Made by a program: the position numbers and the translations under genes | Shown: in pieces, positions 23,731 to 39,900 of the stretch | Layout of the letters: every line of letters begins with the position of its first letter | Numbering within the stretch: position 1 is the stretch's first letter | The notes under the pieces: model-generated | What the model was told of the DNA's origin: nothing | Database searches by the model: none | The model's input: the letters and a program-made list of their open reading frames with translations, nothing else | Assembly (NCBI GenBank): GCA_037127255.1 | Contig: JBANSL010000003.1 | Location: forward strand, 498,501 to 562,500 | Source of the DNA: Persicaria tinctoria | Lineage: Eukaryota; Streptophyta; Magnoliopsida; Caryophyllales; Polygonaceae | Reading direction: 5' to 3' | DNA length: 64,000 bases

Positions 23731-24826
23731 CTCAATGGCTTGTTATTAACTTCAATTGTGCTATTTAAATACATTGAGAGCACACTGGGTTGTTTTAATA
23801 TGTTTAGAACCTACTGTAATTGGACACTTTTTTTTCATGGTACATGTTGTGATATTTTTGTAGTTACTAACTGTTGAGACAAATTTCCGTACATCTAGAA
23901 TTGTACATTTTTTTGTCCCAGTCCATGCTGGTGAGATTTTTGTAGTTACATACTGTTGGGACAAATTTTTGTATTTGTGCTAACTTCGTTTGAACTGCAA
24001 TGTTTAGTTGGTTTTATGTTCCCTCTGAAGAATTTTTTTTAAAATTTTCCAAGGGTTTGAAAATGCGTTCAGTTTTAAGAGATCTTGATGGCTGCCTTGC
24101 TTTGTTTCTGCTGAAAAAGGCTTAACAAGGGACATCTTTGTCTCTGAACTGGCTCAACTTGGCGTCCTATCAACTTTCTATCTTAACATGGATCAATCTG
24201 TAGTAAGTCCTATAAATTACGTTCATCACATCCTGACGCCGCCATGTGTAACACGGCCACATACCTAGTAACATCAAAGAAGCACATATTTCAGCTCATT
24301 ACTATGCTTACATCTACGAGTTCTAATTCATACCTACTGTATTAGTTTAAAACTAATTCAATTAGAACAAGAATCCAACTTTATAATCTAAAAACAAAAA
24401 CAAACACAACACAACACAAAAACATTTACCAAGACAACAGGAGAGAAGGCAATGCAATATTTGTAAACTGAAAACTTGAAGACTATTATGCACTATACAT
24501 AAATTCAAACAACATATTTCAGGCAGAGCAGTTCACTAATCAATGTGGAGCCTTATCAACAAAATGAGTTAAGTGATGCATGACTAATCGCAGTGTTTAA
24601 AATGTAAAATCATCTAGAGCTAACAGAAGCAAGAATCGAATCATCATAAACAAACAATATAAGATTTCAGCTTCTCAAGTAATAAAAGTTGATATCTTCC
24701 AAAGTAGAACAAACCACAAACAAAGAAAGGTTCACTAGAGCCATGTAATTCAAAGATGGTTCCACAACTGATGCAAAATTTAGCTTCCTGGGCTATCTCT
24801 AAGTGGCTGGAACATTTATCTTTTCC
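23731..24826. other. Intergenic, 3' flank of RPL5
   Basis: No gene seen. The last roughly 150 bp (24670-24820) are similar to the flank of the RPL5 pseudogene at 28935-29090, for example GAAAGGTTCACTAG in both. The duplication therefore includes 3' UTR and flank. Confidence 0.6.
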
Positions 24827-27131
<2,305 letters not shown>

Positions 27132-27215
27132 GGCTGCAGATGGATCGAAGCAGCAGAGACAGAGATGGGAGGGGGCGGGCGGCTCAGCAGGAAAAAGAAT
27201 CCGATTGTTATATGA

Positions 27216-27345
27216 GGGTTTAGGGTTTCGCTGTTTTGCAGATTTATATTTTATGCGACTTCAGTGATTTGGGCCAACAAGAATCGTTGGGGCCTCCAAC
27301 GGAAATTTCGGCCCACATTCAGCCCAATCCCAATGCCCAAAATCT
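27216..27345 (-). promoter_or_regulatory. RPL5 promoter: telo-box and site II motifs
   Basis: Read on the minus strand, an AAACCCTAA telo-box lies at 27220-27228. GGCCCA/TGGGCC site II motifs occur at 27270-27275 and near 27310-27340. The pair is characteristic of plant ribosomal-protein and other translation genes, and marks a leftward promoter. Confidence 0.7.
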
Positions 27346-28558
27346 CCCTTCCACGCCACGCCTGTCTCGAGGGTAGAGGGGTAGAGCTGACAATAATGTC
27401 TCGAGGGTAGAGGGGTAGTGGCGATTCCGAAGCCGATGGCAATTCCGAATAAACGGAAGTGGTTGCTGCTTCATCTTCTCCCTGCAACTATAAAGCTCTG
27501 ATCCATCAATTTCGAACTCGAATTCGGATTCCGGTGGACAATTTTCTGAATTAGGTCAACCATCGCTCCGGACGCGCAAGAGGGAGTTGAGGCAGACAAG
27601 GGAGAAGATACGAGCGTCGTATCTGCCAGTCCAATCAACCTCCGCCGTCGGACTCTCCCGGAACGACCTGCTCAGTCCAATCTAACGTCGTCGTATCCCT
27701 CAACCAACGACATGGATCCGATCTCCTCAGCAGCAACGAATCTCGACGGAATTGGGGGAGATGACGAAGACGAGGATGGAGTGGGCCGGAATTGGGGGAA
27801 GACAAGGAGGAGCAGCAGGGAAGGGGAAAAGGGGAGGTTGAGGAACTGAGTTGGGCGGAGGTGGTGGGGACGGTGTCGGGAGGGTCCCAACCATCGGAAT
27901 TGAAGGGCTGATGGAGACAGGGGGAATCGTCCACGGTTCGTGAAATCCTCCATGGCGGATGTGAGCTTTCTCCAGGTTCTCAAAAGCGTCCATGGAGAAG
28001 ATGAATGGGGGAGATCCGCGGCGATGGAGAGATCCAGAAGATATCGGGGAAAGAGAGAGAACAGCGGCGAAGCAGCGTTTCTAATTTCTATCAATTAATC
28101 AATTAATTGGTCCAATTAATTGATATTGATTTGAATTGTAAAATAAAACCAATTCAATTAACTAGCTTGTATTTTTGAACCACCCCTAGCTGACATGACA
28201 ATACCCAATCGGACCCGAGAAAACCGACTTGACATTCCCAACGTCGAATCAAAATTCGATACAACCCGAAAACAATCTAAATTCAATAATAACTCAAACC
28301 CAATTATATTCGAATAGACCATACCAACATTAATCCAAACATTGAAATTCCATAACCCGAGCATATGCGAAATCCGGTATCACCGGACCATAGCATATCC
28401 AATCTCAAAGTTGCCCTAAAATTTCAATTATCTACGATGTGTAATCTTACTGAAATTATTATGATTATTTGTTGGACAACAAAAAGAGTTGCTTATTTGA
28501 AACTAAACGAGTTTAAGAAATACATGTTTCAAACTGGCGACAAGCTGGAAGCAAGTTT
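27346..28558. other. Intergenic, partly GC-rich
   Basis: GC-rich at 27540-28080 with several overlapping low-complexity Pro/Ser/Arg ORFs and no recognisable domain; AT-rich afterwards. A short repeat, GTCTCGAGGGTAGAGGGGTAG, occurs around 27364 and 27399. No gene is supported. Confidence 0.45.
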
Positions 28559-28830
28559 TTAGTCTCAGAAGGTTCAAGGTTGGTGCCAAATTTACAATTT
28601 ACGATGCAGGCTGATTTGATTTTGTCTGTCAAGGGGGCGCTTGGGGGTAAGATTCCACAAAGGCAACGCCTTACCAGCTTAGCTAGGTTTTAGAATGAGA
28701 GGTTTGCTGTGGCCAACCAGTTGAGTATATCCAAATTTCTCTCTAGCTGAGGGAATTCGCATTTTGCATCAGTTCACCTACACCCATTTTAGATCTTCAG
28801 GATGACTGTTTTATTCATCTACGCTCTTAG
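28559..28830 (+). pseudogene. 5' fragment of the F-box/LRR gene
   Basis: This stretch resembles 34740-35075, the leader and first codons of the intact F-box gene. It shares TCTGATTTGATTTTG-like, GGTTTTAGAATG and GTTGTGGCCAACC-like stretches. The first codons also correspond: GATCTTCAGGATGACTGTTT here against GATCTTCCGGATGATTGTTT there. It stops after the DLPDDCL-equivalent codons, so the F-box and LRRs are missing. It lies directly beside the RPL5 pseudogene and includes the leader-intron acceptor, which points to a DNA-level duplication. Confidence 0.75.
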
Positions 28831-29093
28831 GGGTATTAACTACCGTACAAGTCAGAAAAAAGGGTCTTGCAAGTTTGAAATACAAATGAACTGTAATAGC
28901 AAGAATCCAATCAACATAAAACCATATAACATCAAAGATTTTCTCAAGTAATGTGAGTAGAGATAACTTCCAAAGGAGAAGAAACACCAAGAAAGGTTCA
29001 CTAGTGCGAGATAATTCAAAGATAAGTTCAGCAACCGATACAAAATTTGGCTTCCTGCGCTAACTCTAAGAGACTGGCAGATTTCTCTTTTCC

Positions 29094-31246
<2,153 letters not shown>

Positions 31247-31600
31247 GGCTGCAGATGATCGAAGAAGATGCGGAGATAGGCAGGGGCGGCTCAGCTGGAA
31301 TGACAAAGCCGAATCTTATATGAGGTAGGGTTTCGGTTTTCCTGATCCCTTTGTTTTGTTCATTCATTTCATTTTTAATTTTAAAAATAAAACAATAATG
31401 TTGGGCCAAAAAAATAAATGGGCTTCTAATTGGATCAAAGAGTTAAAGCTGAGCCCAAATATTCCCTTGTTTCCTTTTACTAGCACTCAACTTCATTCTA
31501 GCGCTTTTCCTCAATTTGGAAGAAGCTCTTCCAACACTCATCTTCTTTGACTAATTTCAGAGCTAACCAGTTAACAGAAGTTCTTCTACATCAGCAAAAG
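31247..31600 (-). promoter_or_regulatory. Upstream region of the RPL5 pseudogene
   Basis: A degenerate telo-box (TAGGGTTT near 31326) and a TGGGCC motif near 31402 resemble the intact RPL5 promoter. Transcription of the broken copy therefore remains possible. Confidence 0.4.
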
Positions 31601-34180
31601 AGAGAGAGAAATGGACAGAAATTGGAGGAAACAAGAAGACAGTAAGGTGCTAGATTTCTCTATCTACACTGGCAAGTTTGAATAGAGTCATTTACGTTCC
31701 ATCCTTAAAAAATGGCTCAAATAGATGAAGTTGTACCTGTGAGAATGGAGCAAACTGGAATGAAAAGCCTTTCCAGGTCCCAGTGTGGGCATCTACATTC
31801 CATAAAGGCTCAAAATGGGCATAGCATAATTAGAAATGTTGTTACTGAACCTGTAACATATCAATAACTGGGCTCTGAATAGCTTTGCAGTTGAAAGAAT
31901 CAACAGCATCAAGAAAGAAATCTGTTGAAATATCTAAAAACAAAACCATAGAAACTATTTGCAATCAACGAATCATAAATGTTAGTAAAACCCATTCAAC
32001 ATGGAAAAAGAAGAGCTTTTGGACATTAAAACTGTCAAAGAAGAGGAGTTTATGACAATGGTTAAAGATAAGAATGTCAGGAAAAGCTAAAGCTGAAGTG
32101 AGCACCTATCTCCCCAGGCCCATGAATGATAATAGCAAGGGCTTTATGTCAAAAGGTATTCACAAACCTCTATCTCCCATCCAAAATTGTATGTATTCGG
32201 CCTTTCGGTTTCTGGATTACCGACCTTCTTCAGTGTCGGTTAATCATGGATGAAAACTATATGCCCTTTCCATCAAACTCAGTGGCTGAAATGTATACTT
32301 GTAATAGGGTCATCTTTCAACCAGTGCTCGATTGTAGCCTGGATTGGATGATAAGCCGGGTTCTTAAATAGGCTGTCATGTGCTCCAATAATTAGACCAA
32401 ATGAGCAGGGCGGTGAATGATCCAGCTGCATATGCAAATAAACTTGAACTGATACAACATCCATGTTACCAACACTGATCCATTTTTCGCTTTTCCAATC
32501 TTCTTTGCCTCACTCATACTTCACGTTCTTCTTCTTCAACTCTATCTCATCCTCTTCTTTTGCATTTTTTGTGCTGCATCACAGCATAAAAACACTTCAA
32601 ATTGACTTTCAGTTCAGCAAAAGATTGTATATATTGGTGAAAAATGGCATTGATCTTACCTCCGTCTTTCCTCCATCTGGATAGTGTTGAAACTAACTTC
32701 CATGTCACTTAAATCATCACCATCAGTGTTATACTTTTCTGGATCATACCTGCAAGACAAGCAAAAATATACAAAAATATACATTAGAAATATGCTCCAA
32801 TATGATCATGTATTCTAACACCATTTGTTCGGATGCATATTTAACTTGGAAGTGCCACCAATTAATCCAAGAAATAAGACCCATAATCTAAAAAGAGTTC
32901 AATATCAGTATGCTTATTCGACTGGTCTATTTTGTATTTTTGTTAGATCAAAATCAAATGGTATTTATGACTTTTTCAGTTCAAAAGGAATATAAGTGGA
33001 GAAACTGAATAAATACGCCATAAAAAATTTCCATGTCCAATAAACTCTAGAAAATGTTAATTTAGTAAGTAAATCTATAAATTATTTGATCTCAATTGAA
33101 TATCAATGAACCTGGTCGAAAATTAGAATGTTTTATAGACAGTTATGTCAATCGCAACATGCCAAGGTCTCTCATTCATACTAAATAACATAATTCATCT
33201 AAGAAGACCCAAATCAACACACACATTTTGTCATTTTCAAGAAGAAAAGGCAGCATAAGAGATTAAAAACATTACGTGCAATAATAAACTTGAAATTCCA
33301 TTACCGTTAGCCCCATAAAATCTTGATGAAACCTAAAATGTTTAGATCAGACATTGAATACAAAAGTCAAGCATAAATTAAAAATCCCCAAACCAAACTT
33401 CTCTATCTTTTTTTTTAATAGTCTCTCTTAGGCATTTAATCAAACACCTTGAATGCATCATCAACTCACATAGATAAACTTAAATTTAAGGAGTCTGCAA
33501 TATATAAGCACCCAAAGTTGAAATTGTAGCAGAGAAGTAAAGCTAAGGGTTTCCTATCACTCTACACGAACATAAGAAGTTGAAATCAAAAGAAATTTGA
33601 CAGAATAATCTATCTCTAGTGTTCGGACCCCCACTACTGTCAGCTACGAAATCAAACAAACAAATAACTGGAAATGGAGGAGTCTAATTTCGCCGAATAT
33701 AAAACAACAATCCAATTTCAACAAATTCAAAATAAGAACGGCAAAATAAGTATTGAAATTGAGAAACAGGATCAAACCTTTGAACGTTTTGAGGTTATTA
33801 AGAGGCGACGATAATGAACTGCTGCTTGTGGGAGCAGGTTTCCGACGGGTGCATCTAGAGGAGGTATGAAAATTGAAGGGAGGGGATACGGTGAGGATCG
33901 AGCCTGAAAGGTGGGAGCAAAGATGACGGCAAGGTTGTGATAGTGGTAGGCGGTAGCAATGGTACATTCGTAGCCGGAGAAGTGAAGGCATGTAGGGTAG
34001 GAAGATGCCAATGGTTGGGAACGAACGATCAAAAACGGAGCCAACAGAGCGGGGAGAGAAGAAGAACCAGAAAGAGTGGACGCGGAAATTTTACAAAGAA
34101 CATGGGTAAAAAGGTAAATATACTGTTCAAGAGGCCCTTTCTCTCTTTTTATATATAGATAGATATAGATATAGATTGGC
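31601..34180 (-). mobile_element. Helitron-like segment on the minus strand
   Basis: On the minus strand, TCTATCTATATATAAAAAGA near 34165 resembles a Helitron 5' terminus. The sequence to the left contains an SPT2-like exon and other exon-like pieces without a complete gene, as expected for a capturing Helitron. No 3' hairpin plus CTRR end was confirmed, so the left boundary is arbitrary. Confidence 0.3.
32660..32749 (-). pseudogene. SPT2-like chromatin protein exon fragment
   Basis: One 90-bp exon bounded by AG and GT reads YDPEKYNTDGDDLSDMEVSF and then QMEERRS. This resembles the conserved C-terminal SPT2 segment of plant SPT2/KIP-type histone-binding chromatin proteins. No other SPT2 exon is evident nearby; the minus frame at 32279-32464 was not recognised. 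It is probably a captured fragment. Confidence 0.55.
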
Positions 34181-34300
34181 AACGGAGACAGCATATAGCC
34201 GGAAGAATCTCCCTCCCCCCGCTCTATCCGTGCCTCTGAATTTTCGTTCATCCACCGGTCTCTTTGAAATCTCGATTGAGAGAGCTGAACTACATCGAGA

Positions 34301-34746
34301 GGTAACTCCGATTTTTGCTCTTCGCTTCCGATGTTTTAGAAATCTTCATTTTCAGAGCTCGCAAGTTCATTCGCCGGATTCATATCATGTTTTCCCCTTT
34401 CTATGAACATGAATTTCATTGGTTTTTTTTTTTAAATAAAATTTGTTTGTGATTATGCTGGAACGAAGTTTGAGGTTATTTTTTTATTTTGTAATGTTAT
34501 ATGCGGTAAATGATCTGAAACCGTGCAGTTGCACAGGAATTTTAGATGATAATTGTTTGTAGAAAGGAAAGTTTTTTAATGCTATAAGCTGATTGGGACA
34601 GGAAACGGAATGGAATGAGCTGATTTTGGTTGAATTGAGTCTAAATTGAAGAGAAACGATTTGATATTTGTGAAATAATGTAAAGAATCCAATGTGATTA
34701 TGGTTGATACTAATTTTTCATCAGTTTTTCTCATTCTTGTCTCAGG
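34301..34746 (+). other. Leader intron of the F-box gene
   Basis: A donor in CGAGAG/GTAACTCC near 34301 and an acceptor in TTGTCTCAG near 34746 define a probable 5' UTR intron. It would place the transcription start near 34200-34260. Confidence 0.45.
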
Positions 34747-34988
34747 AGCTTGAAGGTTGGTGTCATTTTAGGATGCAATCTGATTTGATTTTGCCTGATT
34801 TGGGGCGATGGTGTAAGGTTCTGTATTGGCCGCATCTTTGCTCGGTTTTAGAATGGGAGATCTTGAGTCTGCTGGAATGAGTGGTTTGTTGTGGCCAACC
34901 TAGATGCTGAGTCCTCTTTAGTTTTCAGAAAGTGCATTTTGTTACAGTTCCACATCCGCATCGCCATTGGCATTGCATAGAGTCCAAA

Positions 34989-36188
34989 ATGTTGGGTAAC
35001 AGCCCTACAATCATGGACCATCCTTGTACCAATTCTTCTACAACGATTATGGATCTTCCGGATGATTGTTTAACATTTATCTTTCAGTCACTTGGTAGTG
35101 AATTAGATCGTAAAGCATTTGGCCTGACTTGCCGCAGGTGGCTGCACATTCAGAACTATAATCGTACATCTTTACAGTTCTTGAGTTCATTCACCCTAGC
35201 GAAGATCGCTTCACCATTGAGATTTAAGACTTCCACCATTGGTACTCTCCAATTGCACAGGCTGCTTACCCGTTTTAGGCATTTGCAATCTTTATCCTTG
35301 TCTGGATGCACGGAGCTTGATGATTCAAGCCTAAAGAAAGTCCAATGTTGTGTTTCTAACTTGAGATTTCTCAACCTGGATTGCTGTTCTGGTGTCTCAG
35401 ATGATGGGCTTTCGTGTTTTGTGAATGGGTGCTCCTTGCTGAAGGGTATAAGCCTCTATCGTTGTAATGTTACTGATGTTGGCCTGCAGAGGTTGGCTAA
35501 ATCATGCGCGTTCCTGGAAGATATCAATTTCATTTATTGTTCACAAATCAGTGACCATGGGATAGAAGCTATCTTTCAAAATTGTCCCCGTCTCTTTGCC
35601 ATCCGAATATCGTACTGTTCGCAAATTAATGGGACTGGATTTAGAGGCTCCTCAAAAAGTCTAGCTTATCTAGAAGCTGAGTCTTGCCAGCTTGAGCCCG
35701 ATGGGATAGCAGGTATTGTTAGTGGTGGTGGATTGGAGTATCTAAACATCTCAAGCTTGAGCTGGTGTGTTCATGGGGATGGGCTAGGGGTGATCGGGGC
35801 AGGGTTTGGAACGAGGCTAAGGTTTCTGAATATGCGGTTGTGTAGATCAGTCAAAGACGAGTCTATTTCAGCCATTGCAAAGGGCTGTCCGTCTTTGCAA
35901 GAGTGGAACCTGGCATTGTGCCATGAGGTTAGGGTCTCAGGATGGCAGAGTATCGCCTTGAACTGCCATAGTTTAAAAACTCTTCATGTGAACCGCTGCA
36001 GGAATCTGTGTGATCAAGGTTTGCAGGCTCTTAGGGATGGGTGTAAACGGCTTTCAGTGCTGCATATGAATGGATGCCCTCGGGTGAGTTCAAATGCTAT
36101 TGAGATGTTTCGGATGTTCAGATCTGAAGTTGCCATTAACGGGGAAGAGATCTTAACCATTGGTCCTTCTTGGGCGTTCAGATTGTAG
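34989..36188 (+). CDS. F-box/LRR-repeat protein (FBL12-like)
   Basis: Probable substrate receptor of an SCF E3 ubiquitin ligase: the F-box binds a SKP1/ASK protein and the leucine-rich repeats select targets. The single coding exon has 399 codons plus stop. I chose the first in-frame ATG, giving MLGNSPTIMDHPC; the frame is open further upstream but has no earlier ATG. The F-box lies at about residues 20-62 (MDLPDDCLTFIFQSLGSELD, then FGLTCRRWL). It is followed by about ten cysteine-containing LRRs of the LxxLxLxxCxxxxD type to residue about 370, such as LRFLNLDCCSGVSDDGLSC. Layout and length fit plant F-box/LRR-repeat protein 12-type genes. A broken copy of its 5' part lies at 28559-28830. 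Confidence 0.9.
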   Translation: MLGNSPTIMDHPCTNSSTTIMDLPDDCLTFIFQSLGSELDRKAFGLTCRRWLHIQNYNRTSLQFLSSFTLAKIASPLRFKTSTIGTLQLHRLLTRFRHLQSLSLSGCTELDDSSLKKVQCCVSNLRFLNLDCCSGVSDDGLSCFVNGCSLLKGISLYRCNVTDVGLQRLAKSCAFLEDINFIYCSQISDHGIEAIFQNCPRLFAIRISYCSQINGTGFRGSSKSLAYLEAESCQLEPDGIAGIVSGGGLEYLNISSLSWCVHGDGLGVIGAGFGTRLRFLNMRLCRSVKDESISAIAKGCPSLQEWNLALCHEVRVSGWQSIALNCHSLKTLHVNRCRNLCDQGLQALRDGCKRLSVLHMNGCPRVSSNAIEMFRMFRSEVAINGEEILTIGPSWAFRL

Positions 36189-36987
36189 CTAGCATGGGAC
36201 ATTCTAAATCAATGAACATTACAGCAATACAGCTTAACCTTATTGGTTCAAATTTAGCCAAACAATACAAGTAAGCTTTGTTCCTTTGAAAAATCTATTT
36301 AGGTGCTGCAAGATTTGCTGTGATATATCACTTGTGTAAATTGTAATGAGCATTGTAATTATGTAAAGTCTAATAAAGTAATTAAATGTCAAAAACTAAA
36401 TTTAAAGTGTTAGATAGATGTACATTGTGTAAAATAAAAAAACATACTCCGTATAAATATAAACAAGACCACAACAGTGTAAGATTCCTGAAGATGAAAT
36501 GAATTAAATATGACTGACATTGACATTCGAATCTTGATGTATAGTTCTGCCAATATTCTTGTATTCGTATGAATAGAGAGATTTGCAATATCCAAAATCA
36601 CACACAACACAACATCAACACCAACAACATTACAAAGCAAAAACCACACATATATGTACAGTACACATACCATCATGCACTCGCCTATGCTAAGACAAGC
36701 GAAGAGGCGAAAAGCCGAAGAGGAGAAGCCTAAAAATTTAAGTAATCCACAAAACCAGTGTTCGTTCGGGTACTTCACTGAACTCGCTTTCTCTACCTCT
36801 ATCATTTCACTTTTTTTCTTCTGTTGAGGGTCTCCACAAAAACAATGACCTGCCCATTTCAAGAAACCGGTAAAAACTCTTAACACAGTTGATGACGAAC
36901 AGTAAACAAATCCAGATCAAGCATACAAAGAGGGAATATATGACCATACACACCTCTGATGCAGTTGATGATGAAGTTACTCAATGC
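36189..36987. other. Convergent 3' flanks of the F-box and CTP synthase genes
   Basis: No coding sequence is supported. The region should hold the 3' UTR of the F-box gene on the left and that of the minus-strand CTP synthase gene on the right (about 36600-36987). Confidence 0.55.
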
Positions 36988-39900
36988 TCATAAGAGCACT
37001 GCGTTAGTGTTATAGATGACAGAAGCTGAACCATTCCCACACTCTGCACGCACAAGACGGGGTCGGGCAGCCTTTCTGTGTGGAGAGTCTATCTGTATTC
37101 TACTATTTATTTTCTTGGATGGTATGGGCGAAGGAGTTAAAAAAGAATCCAACTGCCCAGCAGCTGCCGCGATAAATCCTATTTATAGGAGGAACCATCA
37201 ACACAAAGCGTGTTAGCTCATGTAAGCCGAGAAGATGATGCAGATGAACGTATTCAACCACCTACCTTCAAACAAAGGAGAGGGCTTCCCTGGTCTTGAA
37301 CTGAACTCGGGATGGAACTGAACTCCTACGAAGAAGGGATGGCCAGGAAGCTCGATTATCTGTAATATACAGAAGAGAGGTTCAAAACTTCACACACATA
37401 TATAGCCATATGGGAATTGCTTAAGCTGAATAGTGCGAAAAATATCCAAAACATAAACTGCTCCTAACCTCCATTCTCTGGCCAGTTCCATCTTTACCAA
37501 CGAAAACTAATCCCGCCTCCTCAAGTTGCTTGACTACTTCAGGATTAACCTAGATGAAATTAAAAGCAAAACACAATCAGGTTAGATGACCAGTGAAATA
37601 ACTCACTTGTAGGAAATCATTGATATATTCAACCAACCTCATATCTATGTCGATGTCTCTCATCCACGAAGTCCACACTGCCATACCTAACATGTTTCCA
37701 ACATAGTAATCAGAGCTCTTGTGAAAATGCAAGGTCCAGTTTTAAAAAATCATCAGTTAAGGTCTTCTTACAGTTTTGCAGACTTGCTGTCCTTAACAAG
37801 GAAGTGTGTTCTACGAGATCCAAGTCTCATAGTTCCACCCATGTGCGTTTTCGACCCCTGCCAGTGCCAGCACAATTATCAAATTCTTTAGTGTTTGTTT
37901 TCAATGAGGCTTCAGAGGCCATCAGCGAATACTCTAAAAAAAAGAAAAGGAACACGACAAACCTCAGGCATGAATATAACATAAGGGTTTCTGGTTTTGG
38001 GATCAAACTCTGTGCTATTTGCATCTTTTACACCGATAACTGATCTGGCAAATTCTATCACAGCAATCTGCATGCCCAGACAAATTCCCAAGTATGGGAT
38101 TCTATTTTCTCGGGCATAGTTGGCAGCCAGGATTTTCCCTTCAACACCCCTATCTCCGAATCCTCCGGGGACCAAAATACCATCTGCACCCTGAAGATCA
38201 AAATAGTAACAATGAACATCAGAAAATTTTAAAAAAGAACATTCAATAAAACTTCAGTTGGCCAAAAAATCCACTCCTGTCATGGAACGCCTACCAACTT
38301 GTTCTTATTTAGAATAGCTCAAGAGACATTGTATTAAGACTTTTGTGATGCTGTACTAGTTTCCAGAGAACATATTCTAATAGCATGAGTTTAAGCATAT
38401 CGATAGGACGATAGCTACCTTGAGCACACTCCATGCCTTGCTGCAATTTTCAGGATCCTGTAATATAAAAACCACTTGTAAGCAGCAATTCAAAGCATAT
38501 GATCACGGTGCAAGAACATGGATGGGATGATAAAAATAAAATAAAAACCTCTAATCTCATCGAATCTTCAAGATTATCAGCTGGAACCCAATACACAACA
38601 AGTTTCTTGCCACGGGCAACAGATGCATGCAAAAGAGCCTGCAGGATGCATCAAAGGCAAATTAACATGAAAGTGGTCAAGATAATGCTAAATGTGAGTC
38701 CTTGAATTCTTAACATTCACAACATGAACAAAAACTTCAATCCCGTCGATCCAATTCTGTCATTTTACTAATGACTTTCCTGAAAATTGCATATACTATA
38801 TATGGCATTTGCAACTAATACAAGAGAGAACGGTCCAGAGAGAAGATTAACCATAATGCAATATCGATAGTAATTACCTTCACTACGGAGAGATAAGCAT
38901 CGGTAAGGCCTGTATACTTCCCAACCATAGCAATTCTTACCTATTACATCAAGGAAGAATTTTAGTATTGGAAACAGCAAGAATCAACAATAGATATGGC
39001 AAAAATATATTGATTTGGAACCCACAGGCTCGTGCAATTTGTCACAGATTTCTGCCCTCAAAGTCCACTTTTTCAATTCAGGCTCTCTGAGACAGCTGCA
39101 TATTAAGAAAATTTGCAGCAAGTCAGAAGATCCAAACTCGTATAACATCATTACAAACCAAAATGAAGAAGCATTATAGAACAGCAAACCTAGAAACGCT
39201 CAATACTTTCAAGATTGCTTCGTGTGCTTTCTGATCCTGGCCAAGGGTGAAAAAAGGTTAAAGCAGGATCCTTTAATTCAAAATACTTTAAGTCTTTGGG
39301 AAAAAAGAGAGATTACATTCCAAAGTTGATATCAAACTTACTCTTAGAATTAATGGAATGCGCCAAATGTTGGAGACGTCATGGATAGACATTATGTTAT
39401 CTTCCTGTTGAAAACAAATATGGTATGAAAGGGTTCAATACAAAGGTAGCTAAATACAAGTCATATACAAATACCAGAGCTTCTTTATATTTATAAAGGT
39501 TCAATGGCAAGGTGACTATATTTATAAAGGTTTAATGGCAAGGTGACTATATACCGGTATATGGCAAAGTTGTGACAGCTTGGCCTTAATATTGGCATCC
39601 AAAACCTGCAGATAATGTAAAAGGTTTGAGATTCGGTCATTGAATATGAAAGTTTGGGATTTTTTTTTTCCTGCAAATTTAAGCTATTCTTTGAAGGGAA
39701 GCAGGGGCACAAACATTTGTGCTGCGACAGGCCAGAATGTCAGGCTTCAAGCCCAAACTTCGTAGTTCACGAACACTATGCTGGGTTGGCTTTGTTTTCT
39801 GAAAATTGATGACAAATCAGTCTCTTCACTTCAGTAACCATGCCAACATCCAATCAATGGATCATTCATAATAAATAGGACTGGGACACGTATAGAAAAG

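Noticed and set aside
27635..28094. Three overlapping Ser/Pro-rich minus ORFs
   Set aside because: Low-complexity translations of a GC-rich stretch in three frames, with no splice-consistent gene or domain.
33772..34251. 159-codon minus ORF with a Tyr/Ile repeat
   Set aside because: It crosses a GATA/TA microsatellite and the Helitron-like terminus; no recognised domain.
34932..34988. Upstream extension of the F-box protein
   Set aside because: The frame is open but begins with GTG, and there is no ATG before 34989.
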